Assembly: GCA_013180625.2 (NCBI GenBank)
Contig: SNVD02014776.1
Coordinates: 62,001-126,000, forward strand
Direction: 5' to 3'
Origin: Boswellia sacra
Lineage: Eukaryota > Streptophyta > Magnoliopsida > Sapindales > Burseraceae
Length of the DNA: 64,000 nucleotides
Shown here: one piece after another, positions 10,721-23,223 of the stretch
Position numbering within the stretch: position 1 is the stretch's first letter
How the letters are laid out: every line of letters starts with the position of its first letter
The notes under the pieces: generated by a model
The model's input: the letters and a program-made list of their open reading frames with translations, nothing else
Database searches by the model: none
What the model was told of the DNA's origin: nothing
Position numbers and translations under genes: made by a program

Positions 10721-11800
10721 ATGGCACATAATGATTCGAATAGTAGCCATCTTTATGACGAAGAGCAGAAGATGAGGGCCATAGTAGGAGCTATTGCTAG
10801 GGACGTCGTTTGTGAACTGGTACAGCAACCTGAATTTATTGATGGGATAGTTCGTAGGTTAAATGAACTGCGCATTGGTAGTAATAGGAATTCTGATTCG
10901 GGCATGAAGGAGAAAGTAAGGCCTTCCCTCATAGTCCAACACCGTGAAAACGATTTTCTACCGTTAAATAAGAGGAAGGAACATATGATTTATCTGAGAA
11001 AGATTTGGAAGAAAAGAATAATCATGTAATAGAAAGGTGATGTCACAAAGACCATAAGGATTACAAGGTAGATCTTAATCTTCCTATATTTAAGGCTGAT
11101 TTGCATTTTGAGGATTTTTAGACTGGATTACAGAAACGGAGAATTTTTTTGATTGTGTGGAGATTTTATATGAAAGAAAAGTTAAATTAATAGGGACTAG
11201 ATTAAAAGGGGGAGCATCTGCTTGGTGGACTTTAACACAAAATCGAAGAAGAATAAAAGGAAAAGAGTGTATTAGAACTTGGGCAAGGATGAAACAAAAA
11301 TTAATGAGGCAGTATTTACCACTCGATTATAAGCAATGGTTATATAGGCAATTGCAGAATTGTAGGGATGGTAATAGATCAGTTGTTGAATATATAGAGG
11401 AATTTAATTGCTTGGGTGTGAGAAATAATTTGCAAGAGCCTGAAGATTATGAGATTGGAAGATTTATTAACAAGCTACGATAAGATATTCAAGATCAGGT
11501 GAGATTGTATACTTTTTATAATAAGGCATCTGTAGTCAATATGGCGATGAAGGTGAAGGATAGATTGAAGTGACCTTTGCAAAGTTCACCACCCATAGCA
11601 AAGTAAACAACGACACCCCAATACACACAACTAAATAAATTCCAAACCAAAAATCAAACCCCAATCCAGAACAACAAGACCCGTGCCAAAACTACCTTAA
11701 CCAACCAACCACAACAATCAAACCCTTATGCATGACCAATGCGAGAAAAATGTTTCCGTTGTGGTTTGCCTAGGCACGATCAAATGTGTGTTCAGAAAGA
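10721..11800 (+). pseudogene. Gypsy gag remnant with zinc knuckle
   Basis: The start is ATG at 10721 (MAHNDSNSSHLYDEEQK), 18 bp past the primer site. The frame stops at 11029. The capsid core (retrotrans_gag) follows in other frames: LIGTRLKGGASAWW, then KLMRQYLPLDYKQWLY and SVVEYIEEFN at 11157-11483. A degenerate zinc knuckle, CFRCGLPRHDQMC, at 11751-11789 has the spacing C-x2-C-x4-H-x3-C, one residue short of the usual x4. Confidence 0.88.
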
Positions 11801-11989
11801 AATCGAAGGTTAACTAATTATGTGGTAGTAGATGTAGAGCAGTTCTAGAAATTTGAAGAGAATGAGGATGTTTATGCTGAAGTGGTTGATAGGATGATGG
11901 TGAAGAGATCAATTGTATTATGCAAAAAATTTTGTTGGCCCTAAAGAAAGGGGAGGAAACTTAGTGGCATAAAACTTTTAGGACATGCG

Positions 11990-12370
11990 GGACTATCAAT
12001 AATAAAGTGTGTAATGTAATTATTAATATTTAGCAGTGAAAATATTATGTCCAAGGCTTTGGTAAATATATTGGGTCTTCCAACAAAGCAACACCCGACA
12101 CTGTATAAAATTGGTTGGATAAAAAAAAGCATAGAAGGCCGTGTCAATAAGGTATGTTGTGTTCCCTTTTCAATTGAAAAATTTTATAGAGATGAGGTAT
12201 TGTATGATGTTGTGGATATGGATGCTTGCCATATTTTGTTGGGTGGCCCTTGGCAATATGGTATGGATGTCACCCATAAGGGAAAAAAAATGCATAAGTG
12301 TTTTTGGTACCCTCTACTAAGACAAAGAATGAGAAGAAAATTTCTAAAGTGGAAAGGGAGAGTTTTCTAA
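11990..12370 (+). pseudogene. Gypsy protease remnant
   Basis: The region before the frame at 12047-12370 should carry the D-S-G active site, but reads NVIINI then a stop, so the catalytic aspartate is gone. Downstream it keeps typical sequence: LVNILGLPTKQHPTLYKIGW and DMDACHILLGGPWQY. Confidence 0.8.
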
Positions 12371-12439
12371 CAGTGGTAGATAAGCACATGGTTAATGAAT
12401 GTGAGGGTCGTATGATGGCTACAAAAGAAGTGGAGTTGA

Positions 12440-13800
12440 AGCCTATAGTTATCCCTGAAAAAGTAAAGCCACTGTTGGTAGAATTTTCTGATATGACACC
12501 TCCAAAGATGCCAATAGGTGAACCACCTATGAGGTATGTGCAACCTCATATCGACTTAGTACCGATAGCCATTTTGTCGAACTTGCCACATTACCGTATG
12601 AGTCCTTTGGAGCATAAAATTTTGCAAGATCAAGTGGATGATTTGTTGAAAAAGGGCTATATCCAAGAGAGTATGAGTCCATGTGCTGTTCCTGCTTTAT
12701 TAGTGCCTAAAAAGGATGGCAGTTGGCATATGCATGTATACAGCAAGGCGATAAACAAAATTACAGTGAAGGATCGATTTTCCATTCCAATCCTACAAGA
12801 TATGTTGGATTAATTAGATGGTGCAAAGGTGTTTTCAAAAATTGATTTGTATAGTGGGCATCATCAGATTCGCATTAGGCTTAGAGATGAACGGAAGACG
12901 GCTTTCAAAACTAAGGAGGGGCTTTATGAGTGGCTAGTCATGCCATTTGGCTTATGTAATGCTCCCCTTACATTCATGAAATTTATGACTTAGGTACTTA
13001 CGCAATTTTCTTGCAAATTTGTTGTCATGTACTTCGATGATATTTTAATTTATAGTACTGATGAGAATTCGCACCTAGAGCATTTGAGGCAAATTTTAAA
13101 ATACTAAGAGAAAACAAGTTGTTTATTAATTTGAAAAAGTGTAGTCTTCTACAAAGCAGCTTGGTTTTCTTTCGTTTTGTAGTTGGTGCATATAGAATAA
13201 AAGAAGATGATTCTAACGTGAAAGCTATACGAGATTGGCCTACTCCAAAACAAGTTGGTGATGTTAGGAGTTTTCATGGATTGGCAACATTCTACAAGAG
13301 ATTTATCCGCAATTTTAGCACTATTGTTGATCCATTAACAAAATGTTTCAAGAAGGGTAAATTAGCTTGGGGACAGGCACAAGAAACTAGTTTTATTGTC
13401 TTGAAGGAAAAATTATCTTCTACACCAGTTCTTACATTACCTAGCTTTGAGAAGCTATTTGAGGTAGAATGTGATGCATCTGGCACAGGCATTAGGGCTG
13501 TTCTTTCTTAGGAAGGCAAATCGGTAGAATTCTTTAGTGAAAAACTATATGAAGCAAGGCAAACTTGGACTACTTATGAGCAGGAATTTTATGTTTTATT
13601 TCGGGCTTGCTTGCATTGGGAACATTATTTAATACAATAGGAGTTCATTTTATTCAGCAATCATCAGGCTTTGAAGTATATCAACATCAAAATCACTTGA
13701 ACAAGATGCATGCAGGATGGGCGACTTACTTACAGAAATTTAAAATTTTCCTAAAGCATAATCTAGGAAAACAAATATAGTGGCAGATGCTTTGAGTAGG
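12440..13800 (+). pseudogene. Gypsy reverse transcriptase and RNase H remnant
   Basis: RT begins after [13 protein letters not shown]. It contains [36 protein letters not shown] and the catalytic VVMYFDDILIYS box near 13020-13060. A TAA stop interrupts at 12811 and a TAG at 12991. RNase H starts near 13430 ([18 protein letters not shown]) and continues past a TAG stop with FFSEKLYEARQTW. The connection segment 13119-13420 reads [13 protein letters not shown]. Confidence 0.92.
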
Positions 13801-13979
13801 TGAGCAATGTTGTTGGTGACCTTGAACATGGAAATTATTGGGTTTGAGCGCTTGAAAGACCAATATGCTGATGATGAAGATTTTCAAAAAATTTGGGAGT
13901 TATGCTCTCGCAAGAAGAACTCGAATGATTATTTAATTCATGAAGGTTATTGCTCAAGGCTAATCAGTTGTGTATCCCG

Positions 13980-15067
13980 CGTAGTTCATTGAGGGAGCAA
14001 ATTATAGGGAATTACATGGTGGTGGTTTAGGAGGACATTTGGGTCGTGACAAAACTTTGGAATTGGTGAAAGAAAGATTTAATTGGCCACGGATGAGATG
14101 AGATATAGGAAAAATTGTGCAAAGTTGTCAAGTTTGTTAGACAGCTAAACGTCAAGTACAAAATACTGGTCTTTACACTCCATTGCCTATTCCTAAGAAT
14201 ATTTAGGAAGATTTGTTTATGGATTTTGTACTTGGGCTTCCGAAAACCAAACAAGGCATAGATTCTATTTTTGTAGTTGTTGATAGATTTTCCAAAATGG
14301 CAAATTTTATTCCTTGTAAAATAACATCTGATGCTAGCATGGTTCCTGAACTTTTCGTTGGGGAGGTGGTGCGTTTGCATGGCATTCCTAAGTCTATTAC
14401 TTTAGATCAGAGTGTCAAATTTCTTAGTTATTTTTTGTGCACTTTATAGAAGAAATTTTAGACTAATCTGCAGTATAATACTGTTTTTCATCCTCAGACA
14501 GACGGTCAAACAGAAATAGTGAATCGCACTTTAGGAAACATGTTGAGATGTGTTTATGGTGGTAAACCAAAGTAATCTGATGCTTTTCTTCCATAGGTGG
14601 ACTATGCTTATAATTATATGGTGAATGGATCAACTGGGAAAGCACCATTTGCAGTTGTTTATACTGGGGCCTCGCGACATGCTGTGGATTTGGTGACATT
14701 GCCCTTATTACCTAGTGTTAGTAAAGCTACAAAAAATTTTGCTGAACAGGTTCAACAGATTCATGCTGAGGTTACAACTAATTTGAAGAGCGCTACTAAA
14801 AAGTACAAAGCTATTCCTGATCAAAATAGGAGGTAGAAAGTTTTTATAGAAGGTGATATGGTCATGGCTTATTTACGTAAGAATTGCTTCCCTAGTGTTC
14901 GTACTAAATTGCAACAAAGAAAATATGATCCTTTTCAGGTGTCCCACAAGATCAATGATAATGCCTATATGTTGCAGTTACCTCAAGATTGGAACATTTC
15001 TAATACTTTCAATGTGGTTGACTTGTTTGAGTATCATGAGGAGGAGTCTCTTTATCCACCTGCATAA
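13980..15067 (+). pseudogene. Gypsy integrase and C-terminal region
   Basis: Begins with the zinc-binding H-H-C-C domain ([18 protein letters not shown]). The catalytic core follows: [28 protein letters not shown], then VFHPQTDGQTEIVNRTLGN. The D, D and E positions appear kept, but at least seven stops occur (for example at 14203, 14446 and 14596). The C-terminal part, 14853-15067, reads FNVVDLFEYHEEES and ends at TAA. No chromodomain is evident. Confidence 0.9.
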
Positions 15068-15100
15068 CTCAACAATGAGTCTACTTCAAGTGAAGGGGAC

Positions 15101-15336
15101 TAATGTAGCACAGTTATTACATGTTCAATGAGTTCAGTTTATTTAGGCTTATTTATTTTTTTGTGTTATTATTTTAATACTTGTAGGGTTATTTTGGTCT
15201 TTTTCTTTTAGCCTATATAAAGGGAGTTGAACCCTAGGGTTATTCAAATTTTCATCATTTATCAAAATTTGAGATTATTCTCTTTTCAAGAAAGCTACAG
15301 GTTAATTTTCCTTTATCTCACACATTCGCCTCATCA
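15101..15336 (+). repeat. 3' LTR of the gypsy element
   Basis: Begins TAATGTAGCA (first G changed to A) directly after the purine tract GTGAAGGGGAC, and ends TTCGCCTCATCA. It differs from the 5' LTR at many scattered sites, which indicates an old insertion. Confidence 0.92.
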
Positions 15337-15341
15337 ATTAA

Positions 15342-17000
15342 CCCCGTCAACCCTTTTTACAGAATCAACTTTTCCTCTTGTTTTTCATGTTGGTTCAGTG
15401 AAATGACTTTTGTTTCATGAAATTTTAGGTGCGTAGTTGGATCCTAAAGACCTTAATTGACATTTGATCTAAAAACTCTTGGGGAGGAACATTTCAATGC
15501 CACAGTGAGCAATTTGACTAGCTTGGAATGCCTGAATTATGTGAGCTTTACCATTACAACATTATTGATGTTATTTGTTAACAATGCCATGTGTTGAATT
15601 CTTTGTACAGTCATGGATGAAGAAAGTACATACTAGAATCTAGGATTTTTAGTAGATTGATTCGGAGAAAAATCTGATCAAATATGTAAACGACGATCAG
15701 ATTTCACATGGTTATATGTGGTGTGATGTGAACATTGTAAGTATATTGATACTTATTCCTTATTTTTTATAAAAGTTGACCAATGTAGATTCATAGAACA
15801 TATTATGGAAAGATGAACATATTATGTGGATTACATATTGTGTGAAGCCATAGTAAATATGTGATATGGATAATTATACCCAAAAATTGTCTCAATGATC
15901 ATATTATGGAGTATTCTACAAATGTAACGTACTATAATATGATCAAACCAACTAGTAAATGCCATCATTGACAAATGAATTTAAGTTTTAATTATAAAAT
16001 TTTTTTATTTTCTAAATAAAAATGGCATAGTCTTTCAAGAGATTTCTAGATTACATTATTAGGGAGAAAGAGATAATTTGAATAGACTATTTAAGATGAC
16101 ATCAATGTGAGGGTTTTTCCCCCTTTTTTTTGTTTTCAGAAATTTTAAGGAAATGTTTTGTGCTACTATCTTTATGAATTCAGTAATGTTATACTTACAA
16201 TCTTTATAGAACCTAAATTCTAGAACCTGGTGTGGAATTTTACATAGAAAAATCCTATTGAAGATATAATTTCTATCATTCTTTTTTGTTTTTTTCCTCC
16301 TGTGAATTTTTACCATGTAGATTGTTACACCATATTGTAAAGTTTGAGTTGTATGAATGTAGTAAGTCTAGCACTAATCTTGTGAATTAAGTTTATTATC
16401 TGTTTTACTTTATGTATATTAGAGAAGTTACAAATTAAATGTACAAGGCCACATGATTAACCAAACAAACTACTGATCTTTGTTAAATAAATACATAAAT
16501 CTATTCATTTTGAATCTTCCATTTCTTACTAAGATGGTATTATTAAGTTGATTAAATATATGGATGATATGGTTCTCGTAACACCAACTGAAGATGTATC
16601 ATTAAGTTACTCATTATGTAATTTCCAATACATGTTGAAACTACCACTTTTCCTTTCGTTCATTATAATTCTTCGTCTCTCAATCATTTCAACCCTAAAT
16701 TTTGTCCAAAGTAACTTATAACAATATTCAACTATATAGCAAAATAAATAAATAAAAAGAAGAGGAATTAAAGTCCAAATATTTTTAAACATCATAAAGA
16801 GAAGACCACTATTAGGACTTAAAAGAATGTGAATTTCGTAGGCATTACCTGCCAAAATGGAACTTCTAAAAAATGCTATAGGTAGGCTTAAAGATTTCGG
16901 GTATAAACCGAAATGAACTACTTATAATGCGTTGGTCCAAGTCTTCTTAAGAATAGATATATTAAATATAAGTAATTTGGTTAAAGTTAGGACGTAATCA
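15342..17000. other. Intergenic, no gene recognised
   Basis: AT-rich sequence. Open frames at 16059-16316 and 16607-16855 are low-complexity and resemble no family known to me. Confidence 0.6.
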
Positions 17001-17009
17001 TATTCTTGA

Positions 17010-17115
17010 GGGTAATTAACATAGGGACCGTTAGGTTTTTTGACAAAGTAACACTTTGCTCCCAACTTATCATTTAGTAACGTAAACACCCTTGATTTCA
17101 AACAGATGTTAGGAG
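17010..17115 (+). repeat. MULE left terminal inverted repeat
   Basis: Begins GGGTAATTAACATAGGGACC. It matches the reverse complement of 30220-30319, including the shared core CAACTTATCATTTAGTAAC. Confidence 0.93.
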
Positions 17116-18179
17116 ATTTGTTATCTGACTCATACTCTTCTGTGCAATGACTACATTACCCTTATTTGTGTTATGTAAGAATAATATAATAATCAAAACT
17201 TTTAATTTGGTGGAGTAATGAAAGGTAAAGGCTGTTGGACATGTCAAATCAAATAAAAAAATTGGAAAGGTGCAGTTGCTTTCTACTATATTTTCTATCC
17301 TCTGACCCCTACTCTAGTTTGTAGGTCTGTTGATACCTAATGGAAAAGAAGAAGCGAATAATGGCAAAGAATGATCTTTATCCTAGTGCAAGGCCAAAAA
17401 GTAATCGAGTTAGAGTTAGATAAGTCTTCATCAATGATGTTGTTCGCATTTAAAAGGTTTTTTTTTTTAAGTAATAAACTAATGAACCTATTAGGGCCAA
17501 AGGTTAAAAAATGCAAATTAAATTCCAGGTTTTGAGCTCTCATATGCTAACAGTTTCTATAAAATCATTATCGTTGTAGTCAAGAGCATAACCAATTCAC
17601 ATCACAGAAACTTATTCACAAAATCACATCACTACAACTTACAAAATCATATATCAAAATCACAGCCACTTAAGAGCAACTCAATATCCAAAATATCAAC
17701 ATGTATGATGCTTGTTGAGTAATTCATGCACATAATAAGAACACAAAATAAGCAAGTTATTAAAATTAGCTCTAGAAGAGTTAGTCTCTAAAGAGCAATT
17801 TAATATCCAAAATAATAAGCAATTCAATAAATTAGCTCTATAAGTTTTAATATCTCAAGAGCAATTCAATATCCAAAACATGAACTGTGAAATACAGAAC
17901 ACCACAGTAGGAATGCATGCATCACTAAAATAGTTTGAACATGACTGTGTACATGGTACTGTAGCTGATTAGTGTGGTTCAAGAACAAAAAAAAAAGTGT
18001 CCATCCATCACTTTGTAGTTATATTGGTATAAGTATACCTATGTGCACATGTAATGTTAACCCAAAAAATGCATATATGTCAACTACTGACAATATATGA
18101 ACAAACCTACATATTTTAATAGCATCATAAATGTTCCAAAAAACTAAACAACTATTCTCTGTCATAGTAGTTGCAAAAA

Positions 18180-18882
18180 ATAGCTGCGAACTCAGTTACC
18201 AAGCAACGTATTCACTCTCATTTCCACTTGCATTTTGAGTTGGTGATGTAACTCCAATATCACTCGTACTCCCACGTGCATTGTAAACTTGTGATGCAGC
18301 ACCAACGTCACTTGTACTCTGTGCATTGTAAACTTGTGTTGTAGCTCCACTATCACTTGCACCCCCACATGCATTGTAAACTTGTCGTACCACTCCAAAG
18401 TGATTCCCACTCCCACTTGCATTGTGAATTTGTGATGCGAATCCAATGTATATGTAAATTTAGATTAATAATAATGAAATTTTTTCTTGATTAGGAAACC
18501 AAATTTATTAAGCACTAATGCACCATAAAGAAAAATAAACATAAATGTATGGTACTTACCAATAAGTTCAGTAACTTGTGACCCAAATGCATTATCTGAT
18601 CTTGCATTATCAGTTTGTTATGTCCTTCCAACACCAATAGTCCTCTCATAAGAAGCTTCCTACAATATCAATCAACAAATAATTAAATATGCACTACAAA
18701 AGAATTTAACAAATAAGTACAATATCCAGTGACCTACTGTCTAGCCCTTTTAGCTCTTCTTCCAAGGGTAGAACATGTCCTTTTAGTATGCCCAAATTCA
18801 CCACACTTTCCATATTTGACTAAACCTATCCTTGCCTCTTTTCCTTTCTCATCGCATTTTCTCCTCCTATTCATTGTAGGCT
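18180..18882 (-). pseudogene. MULE transposase C-terminus with zinc knuckle, beyond the nested element
   Basis: Continuation of the transposase after the nested chromovirus. 18882-18734 reads KPTMNRRRKCDEKGKE, then KYGKCGEFGHTKRTC, the usual C-terminal CCHC knuckle with its first cysteine changed to tyrosine. After a gap, 18446-18192 carries a degenerate ~18-19 residue repeat built on QVYNA..G.TSD.GA, four to five copies, ending at a stop. C-terminal tails of this composition occur in plant MULE proteins. Confidence 0.82.
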
Positions 18883-20556
18883 TGTCAAGCATGTCATATA
18901 TATATAAACTAAGCAACTAGTGACTTAGTGCTTTTAATTTTAAATTGGCACCTAGAAGCTGCCTGCTTCATTATTCTAATTTAGTAGCTTGTGAGCTATT
19001 TGCTTTATTCGGTGGAGGACATTTAAATACAAACCACTTGGTTGCTTCTTTATTCTACCAACCCGAGAGCACAAATTAAGAGAAAAAGAGAGACACTGAG
19101 AGAAAGAAGGAAGGAAAAAGAGAAGAAAGAAAGGAAACAAGAAGGAAACAAGAGAAAAATGAAAGGAAAGAAAGAGCTAGAAAGGAAGAGAAAAAGAGAA
19201 AAAGGAAATAACAGAGGGGATTTTACCAATTGTTTTGACAGTGTAATGGTTATGTGATATTTAATAAATTTTAGAATTGGTTAATTTGAGATTTTAGTTT
19301 ATATTGAGTTTAATATTTATTTTGAATATATTGTTATAGGTAGTGACCGCATATTGACTAGTATGAGGATCCGGGTGTTAGCCAGATCTGAACACCCATA
19401 TACCAAGAGTGGATAAATCTTAAACAGTTAAATGTTTATTAAAAATGACATTTGACGTGCCATGATACTATATTGAAATTGAATATTTTTAATTGCATTA
19501 TTAAGCATGTGTATATGATATGTATACAGATTTGAGTTGAATGACATTTAAATTATTTTTTTAATCTATCAGAGTTGGTATGATGACAGGATATGAAATT
19601 ATAGTTATGTCACTTAGGTGTTAATGTAGTTGCACCAGGTGTGATTGTGCCACTTAGGTGTTAATGTGATTCCACCATGTGTGATTGTGTTATCTGGGTG
19701 TTGATGTTGTTCCACCAAATGTGATTATACTACATGGGTGTAGATGCTTTCCACCAGGTATGACTAGCGAATTCCTAGGCACCAGTTTGATGTGTTTGTT
19801 CTGATATGACAGATGTTGTCGCTTGTATTTTTTGGAAATCATACCAGTACTCCTATGATTTGATATTAGTATGATAATTTATGATATGAAGGGTATATGT
19901 TTGATAATTGCTTATGATTTAAGATTTGATATTTAAATATCTTTAGGAGGTATGTTTATATCCTGAAATTGATTTACTTAAACGATTGGAAACATTTTTA
20001 TTGTTAAAATTGATATCTACTCACTAAGCCTTAGCTGATTCTTTTCCTATATTTTCCTATTTTCTCTCCCAAGTCGTTGCAGGCTTTACTGCAATTCAGT
20101 GACAACTTTTATCATGTTGGCCATGTATAAGTCCACAGGGGGACCTACTCTTTTGTAATTTATGTTCATGTGTATATATTTGTCCTTCACAAGCATGTGC
20201 TAAATACAATATGTGTAAAACGTACTTGTAAAATACTATGTGGTTTTGCTAGACTGTTGTGGTGGGTCGAGACTCGTGGATGTTGACTTTGAGTTTCTTG
20301 TATGAGAGAGATGTGGAATACCAGTAATGGTTGTGTATTATGAGATTTTCAAGTATTTTCTAAGTTGATGCAGTATGATAAGTTAGAGAAAAACAAGGAA
20401 AATTCTATTAGTTTTATAAATGTTTAAATTTTTCTTTAATGTTAATATGCCTAATGGAGGCGTGATGAGTTAATAAGTAATAAGACTCGTTCTGGTTATT
20501 ACTTCCTTAGGAGCGACCAAATCTTAGAAATAGGGTAGTCATAACAGGTTGTGTCA
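18883..20556 (+). repeat. 5' LTR of the chromovirus
   Basis: Starts TGTCAAGCATG and ends GGTTGTGTCA. Contains a GA-rich purine stretch (19078-19216), a 40-bp tandem array (19609-19768) and a region near 20050-20150 also present in the other LTR. Confidence 0.88.
19609..19768. repeat. 40-bp tandem array, 4 copies, in the 5' LTR
   Basis: Units start at 19609, 19649, 19689 and 19729. The consensus resembles GCCACCTAGGTGTTGATGTG followed by TTCCACCAGGTGTGATTAT. Confidence 0.9.
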
Positions 20557-20559
20557 GTT

Positions 20560-20572
20560 TGGTATCAGAGCC
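20560..20572 (+). promoter_or_regulatory. Primer binding site of the chromovirus
   Basis: TGGTATCAGAGCC, three bases after the LTR end; tRNA-Met type. Confidence 0.9.
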
Positions 20573-21240
20573 TAGGTTTTAGATTCTGTAGACTCATACA
20601 TGTCATGCATATGCATGGTTATTAAGAAACATGGTTTGGTTTTATTTGTACAATATGAGTTCACATGACCAACCTTACACAAGACTTGTAGTTGGATCGG
20701 GAACACCAGTAAGAGAATAGAGAGGAAGAATGAACTTGAACCTAAAATTGAGGTAGTAGCTAAGTTAGCTATGCACCTGTTAAACATTTAGGGTCAACTA
20801 GATGTACCCCTTAACCTTGGTCAGACACCACCTGCTATTATTGATATGGGATAGTTTATGGATAAACTAGATCGACCAGTGACGACAGTTATTCAAAATT
20901 AGACATAGGGACATCATGGTGCTAAGAATATTATTGAGCATGTTAGGAGTCTTAGGGCTAGAAAGTTTGATGTTCTGGAAATTTCATTAAAGGAGGGATT
21001 TGGTTAGCTAGAGTGTAGCGTATATTTAAGTGTGGCCAAACTGCATTTGAAGAGAGATTGTCCATTATAATTTCAAAAAGGTGGTCTTGCATAGAGAACT
21101 GATTCATAAAGGCCTTAGAATGGGAGGGGACAGTATCAGAGATAGAGGCATTCTGAGTTTGAGCGAGGATCTTTATCTATCGATAGAGTTCAAAAAGTTA
21201 GGCTACTGGTCCAGGCATATGTATATGCTCTTACACTGTA
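20573..21240 (+). pseudogene. Chromovirus gag remnant, core deleted
   Basis: Only pieces of gag remain. Around 20940-21000 is SLRARKFDVLEISLKEGF, corresponding to the start of the capsid domain. About 20 bp later comes a zinc-knuckle remnant in two frames (FKCGQT, then HLKRDCP, at 21030-21065). The capsid domain between them, normally several hundred bases, is absent. Confidence 0.75.
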
Positions 21241-23100
21241 GGAGGCACATTCTACCCTAGATGTCGTTATTGGTATGTTGACTATCTTTGGTCATGATGC
21301 TCATATTTTGATTGATCCTGGTTCTACCTATGCTTTTGTTTCATATACCTTTGCTATACATGTTGATACTAAGTTGAACCACCAGAGAGTGCTTGATAGT
21401 AGCCACGCCTTTAAGGGGGATTTTATTGCCTTAGGATGTATACAGAGGTAATATAGTTTCGGTGGGTGATCATAGGTTAGAGATAGATTTGATTCCTCTT
21501 GACATACATGATTTTGATGACATACAGGGTATGTATTGGCTTGTAAATCATCATGCTACAGTTGACTGTTTTCGCAAGGAAGTGAGTTTTAGAAAACTTG
21601 GTGAAACTAAGTTTATTTTCTGTGGTAAACGTTGTATCCTTCCTTCTTATGTGACATCTACTATTACTGCTAGACTATTACTTAGAAAACAAGAGCTAGC
21701 TCATCTTACTTATATTATTGATACCTAACTGAGTGAAACCAAATTAGAAGATATTTCGATTGTGAGAGATTTTTTAGATGTGTTTCCTAATGATCTTCCA
21801 AGGTTGCCACCTAATAGAGAGATTGAGTTTGTTATAGATTTGATCTTAAGAACAACTCCTATACCTATTGCAACATATAGAATGGCATTGTCAAAGTTGA
21901 AAGAATTGAAGGTTTAGTTACAGGAATTGATAGATAAATGTTTTATCAGACCTAGTGTGTCACTTGGAGGAGCACCAGTATTGTTTATAAAGAAGAAGGA
22001 TGAGACTTTAAGATTATGTATTGATTATAGATAGCTGAATAAGGTTACTATACGTAACAAATATCCACTTCTACGCTTTGATGACTTGTTTGATCAGTTA
22101 TAGGGTGCTAGGGTGCTCTCTAAAATTGATTTGCAATTAGGTTACCATCAGTTGAGAATCAAAGATGTAGATGTTCCTAAAATCGCATTAAAAACCCATT
22201 ATAGATATTATGAGGTCTTAGTGATGCCATTTGGGTGAACTAATGCTCCAGTTGCATTTATGGACCTCATGAATAAAGTTTTTCATCCCCACCCAGATTA
22301 GTTTGTTATTGTGTATATTGATGATATTTTGATATACTCCCAGAGTAAGATAGATCACATAGAGCATCCTAGAACAATTTTACAAATTTTTAAGGAGAAA
22401 AAGTTGTATGCTAAATTCAGTAATATCAGTTTTGGCTGAATAGAGTTGCATTTCTAGGCTATGTGATTTCAGCTAAAAGAGTATATGTAGATCCTCAAAA
22501 AAAGGAAGCAGTGATAAATTAGGAACTTCCTTCCAATGTGACAAGAATTAGGAGTTTTCTTGATTTGGTTGGATACTATAGAAGATTTTTTAAGGGATTT
22601 TAAAAAATATTGGCACGACTTACCAAATTGACTTGGAAGAACATAAAGTTTAAGTGGACAGATGACTGTGAAAAATGTTTCCAAGAACTTAAAGCCAGAT
22701 TAATTTCTACACCTATACTTGCTTTACCATTTGGTTTTGATGGGTTTGTGGTTTACAATGATGCATCTAGATAGGGCTAGGTTGTGTGTTAATACAACAT
22801 GGAAGGGTAATAGCTTATGCTTATAGACAGTTGAAGAAACACGAGTTGAATTACCCAACTCATGATTTAAAAGTTTATAGTAGTGCTTTTTGCACTTAAA
22901 ATTTGAAGGCATTATTTGTATGGGGTTACTTCTCAGATTTACATTGATCATAAGAGTTTGAAGTATTTGTTTACTTAGAAAGAATTGAATCTTAGATAGC
23001 AGAGATGGCTAGAGTTAATTAAAGATTATGATTGCATGATTGATTATCATCCAGGTAAGGCTAATATGGTCGCAAATGCACTCAACAAGAAATCTTCTAT
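21241..23100 (+). pseudogene. Chromovirus protease, RT and RNase H remnant
   Basis: The protease active-site block HILIDPGSTYAFVS lies at 21299-21342. RT runs from FLDVFPNDLPRLPP (near 21770), through [20 protein letters not shown] and [17 protein letters not shown], to the catalytic VIVYIDDILIYS (22305-22340). RNase H begins near 22735 ([12 protein letters not shown]) and ends around HPGKANMVANALN (~23080). Stops replace Gln or Trp codons at several positions (for example 21916, 22032 and 22100). Confidence 0.92.
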
Positions 23101-23223
23101 TTTATTGTCTTATAGGAAAGTGACATACCTTCTATTATAGTCAGAGTTGAGATCCTTGAATGTCAATTTAGTAGTACACGATTCAGGTGCATATTACTTG
23201 CTAGTTTTCAAGTCTGACCTATT

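Larger units (their letters stand above)
10447..15341 (+). mobile_element. Ty3/gypsy element with 237-bp LTRs and ATTAA target duplication
   Basis: The element occupies 10452-15336 (4,885 bp), flanked by ATTAA at 10447-10451 and 15337-15341. Order on the plus strand: LTR, primer site, gag, zinc knuckle, protease, RT, RNase H, integrase, C-terminal region, short purine tract, LTR. This order (integrase last) is diagnostic of Ty3/gypsy. Short LTRs and the compact size suggest a small chromovirus clade (Reina- or Galadriel-like), but I see no clear chromodomain. Many stops, mostly TAG, make it inactive. Confidence 0.93.

Noticed and set aside
18192..18446. Second open frame overlapping the MULE C-terminus (repeated HKFTMH phrases)
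   Set aside because: It is another frame of the same repeated DNA; the frame with QVYNA..G.TSD repeats continues the MULE tail better.
21462..21728. 88-codon open frame as an independent gene
   Set aside because: It is the protease/RT linker of the chromovirus (MGDHRLEIDLIPLDIHDFD), part of its broken polyprotein.
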